Assembly (NCBI GenBank): GCA_024695315.1
Contig: JAILIJ010000085.1
Location: 1-6,079 of the forward strand
Source of the DNA: Bacteroidaceae bacterium
GTDB lineage: Bacteria; Bacteroidota; Bacteroidia; Bacteroidales; Bacteroidaceae
Direction of reading: 5' to 3'
DNA length: 6,079 nucleotides
The first letter of the stretch is position 1. Each line of letters opens with the position of its first letter. A model generated the notes under the pieces. The model was given only the letters and a program-made list of their open reading frames with translations, made no database searches and was not told the origin of the DNA. The translations under genes were made by a program, and so were the position numbers. Positions 5,901 through 6,079 of the stretch are shown here, piece after piece.

Positions 5901-6079
5901 TCATTTTGTGAGTGCTATGGCGAATCCACCACCAGAGGCCATGTGGAAAGTCCTTTTTGTCTTAGATGAAATTTCTGTTTGTTCCACCTTGTAGTCAGAT
6001 GCAATTTTGTTTGAATTGATTCCATCTGTCATGATATATGCCTTGAATTGTATTCCTTCAGGTAAGAAACTGAAGTCAA
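5901..6079 (-). CDS. GH97 family glycosidase, C-terminal fragment (5' part outside window)
   Basis: The last 58 codons are visible, starting at the complete codon 6077-6075 and ending in TGA at 5903-5901. The peptide starts DFSFLPEGIQFKAYIMTDG, continues through a NSNKIASDYKVEQ segment, and ends FHMASGGGFAIALTK. The pattern of F-D-F-S-F-L near a G, then Y-x-x-x-x-D-G, then H-M-A-x-G-G-G-F-A, is characteristic of the C-terminal beta-sandwich domain of glycoside hydrolase family 97. GH97 enzymes are mostly Bacteroidota exo-acting periplasmic alpha-glucosidases (SusB, inverting) or alpha-galactosidases (retaining). The catalytic barrel that decides between them lies outside the window, so substrate and mechanism cannot be stated. 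It is probably transcribed separately from the nuclease gene, given the 469-base gap. Confidence 0.8.
   Translation of the reverse strand, partial: DFSFLPEGIQFKAYIMTDGINSNKIASDYKVEQTEISSKTKRTFHMASGGGFAIALTK

Noticed and set aside
1..6079. Mobile element, CRISPR, toxin-antitoxin, phage or defence system
   Set aside because: No transposase, integrase, terminal repeats, repeat-spacer arrays or paired small toxin-like genes are visible. The AddB-like nuclease fits a housekeeping recombination role next to ruvC better than a defence island.

Overview
This window looks like chromosomal DNA from a Bacteroidota bacterium, most likely order Bacteroidales and plausibly Prevotella-like. Four things support this: an AT-rich sequence without clear Shine-Dalgarno motifs, a DUF4199 membrane protein, the C-terminus of a GH97 (SusB-type) glycosidase, and a perfect Bacteroidota -7 promoter element (TACCTTTG). 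Genus placement is inference.

All recognisable genes lie on the minus strand, so transcription runs from high to low coordinates. In transcription order they are: the last 58 codons of a GH97 glycosidase (6079-5901); a 469-base AT-rich gap with two bulged hairpins (5900-5432); a 991-codon AddB-like PD-(D/E)XK iron-sulfur nuclease (5431-2456); ruvC (2453-1881), two bases after the nuclease stop; a 315-base gap with a candidate promoter and a 23-codon leader frame (1880-1566); a DUF4199 four-helix membrane protein (1565-948); and, 47 bases later, a family 2 polyprenyl-phosphate glycosyltransferase (900-1) that runs off the window.

There are two probable transcription units. The nuclease-ruvC pair belongs to homologous recombination: an AddB-type subunit helps resect double-strand ends, and RuvC cleaves the Holliday junctions formed later. 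The DUF4199-glycosyltransferase pair is an envelope module, in which the glycosyltransferase probably charges undecaprenyl phosphate with a sugar and the DUF4199 protein is a membrane partner of unknown function. The GH97 fragment belongs to carbohydrate utilisation and appears unrelated to its neighbours.

I see no mobile element, CRISPR array, tRNA, rRNA or defence island. The points most worth a second look are the nuclease gene's lack of any usable ATG start, its missing P-loop and absent adjacent AddA, and the long leader with a small ORF ahead of the DUF4199 gene. I found no convincing new biological system.
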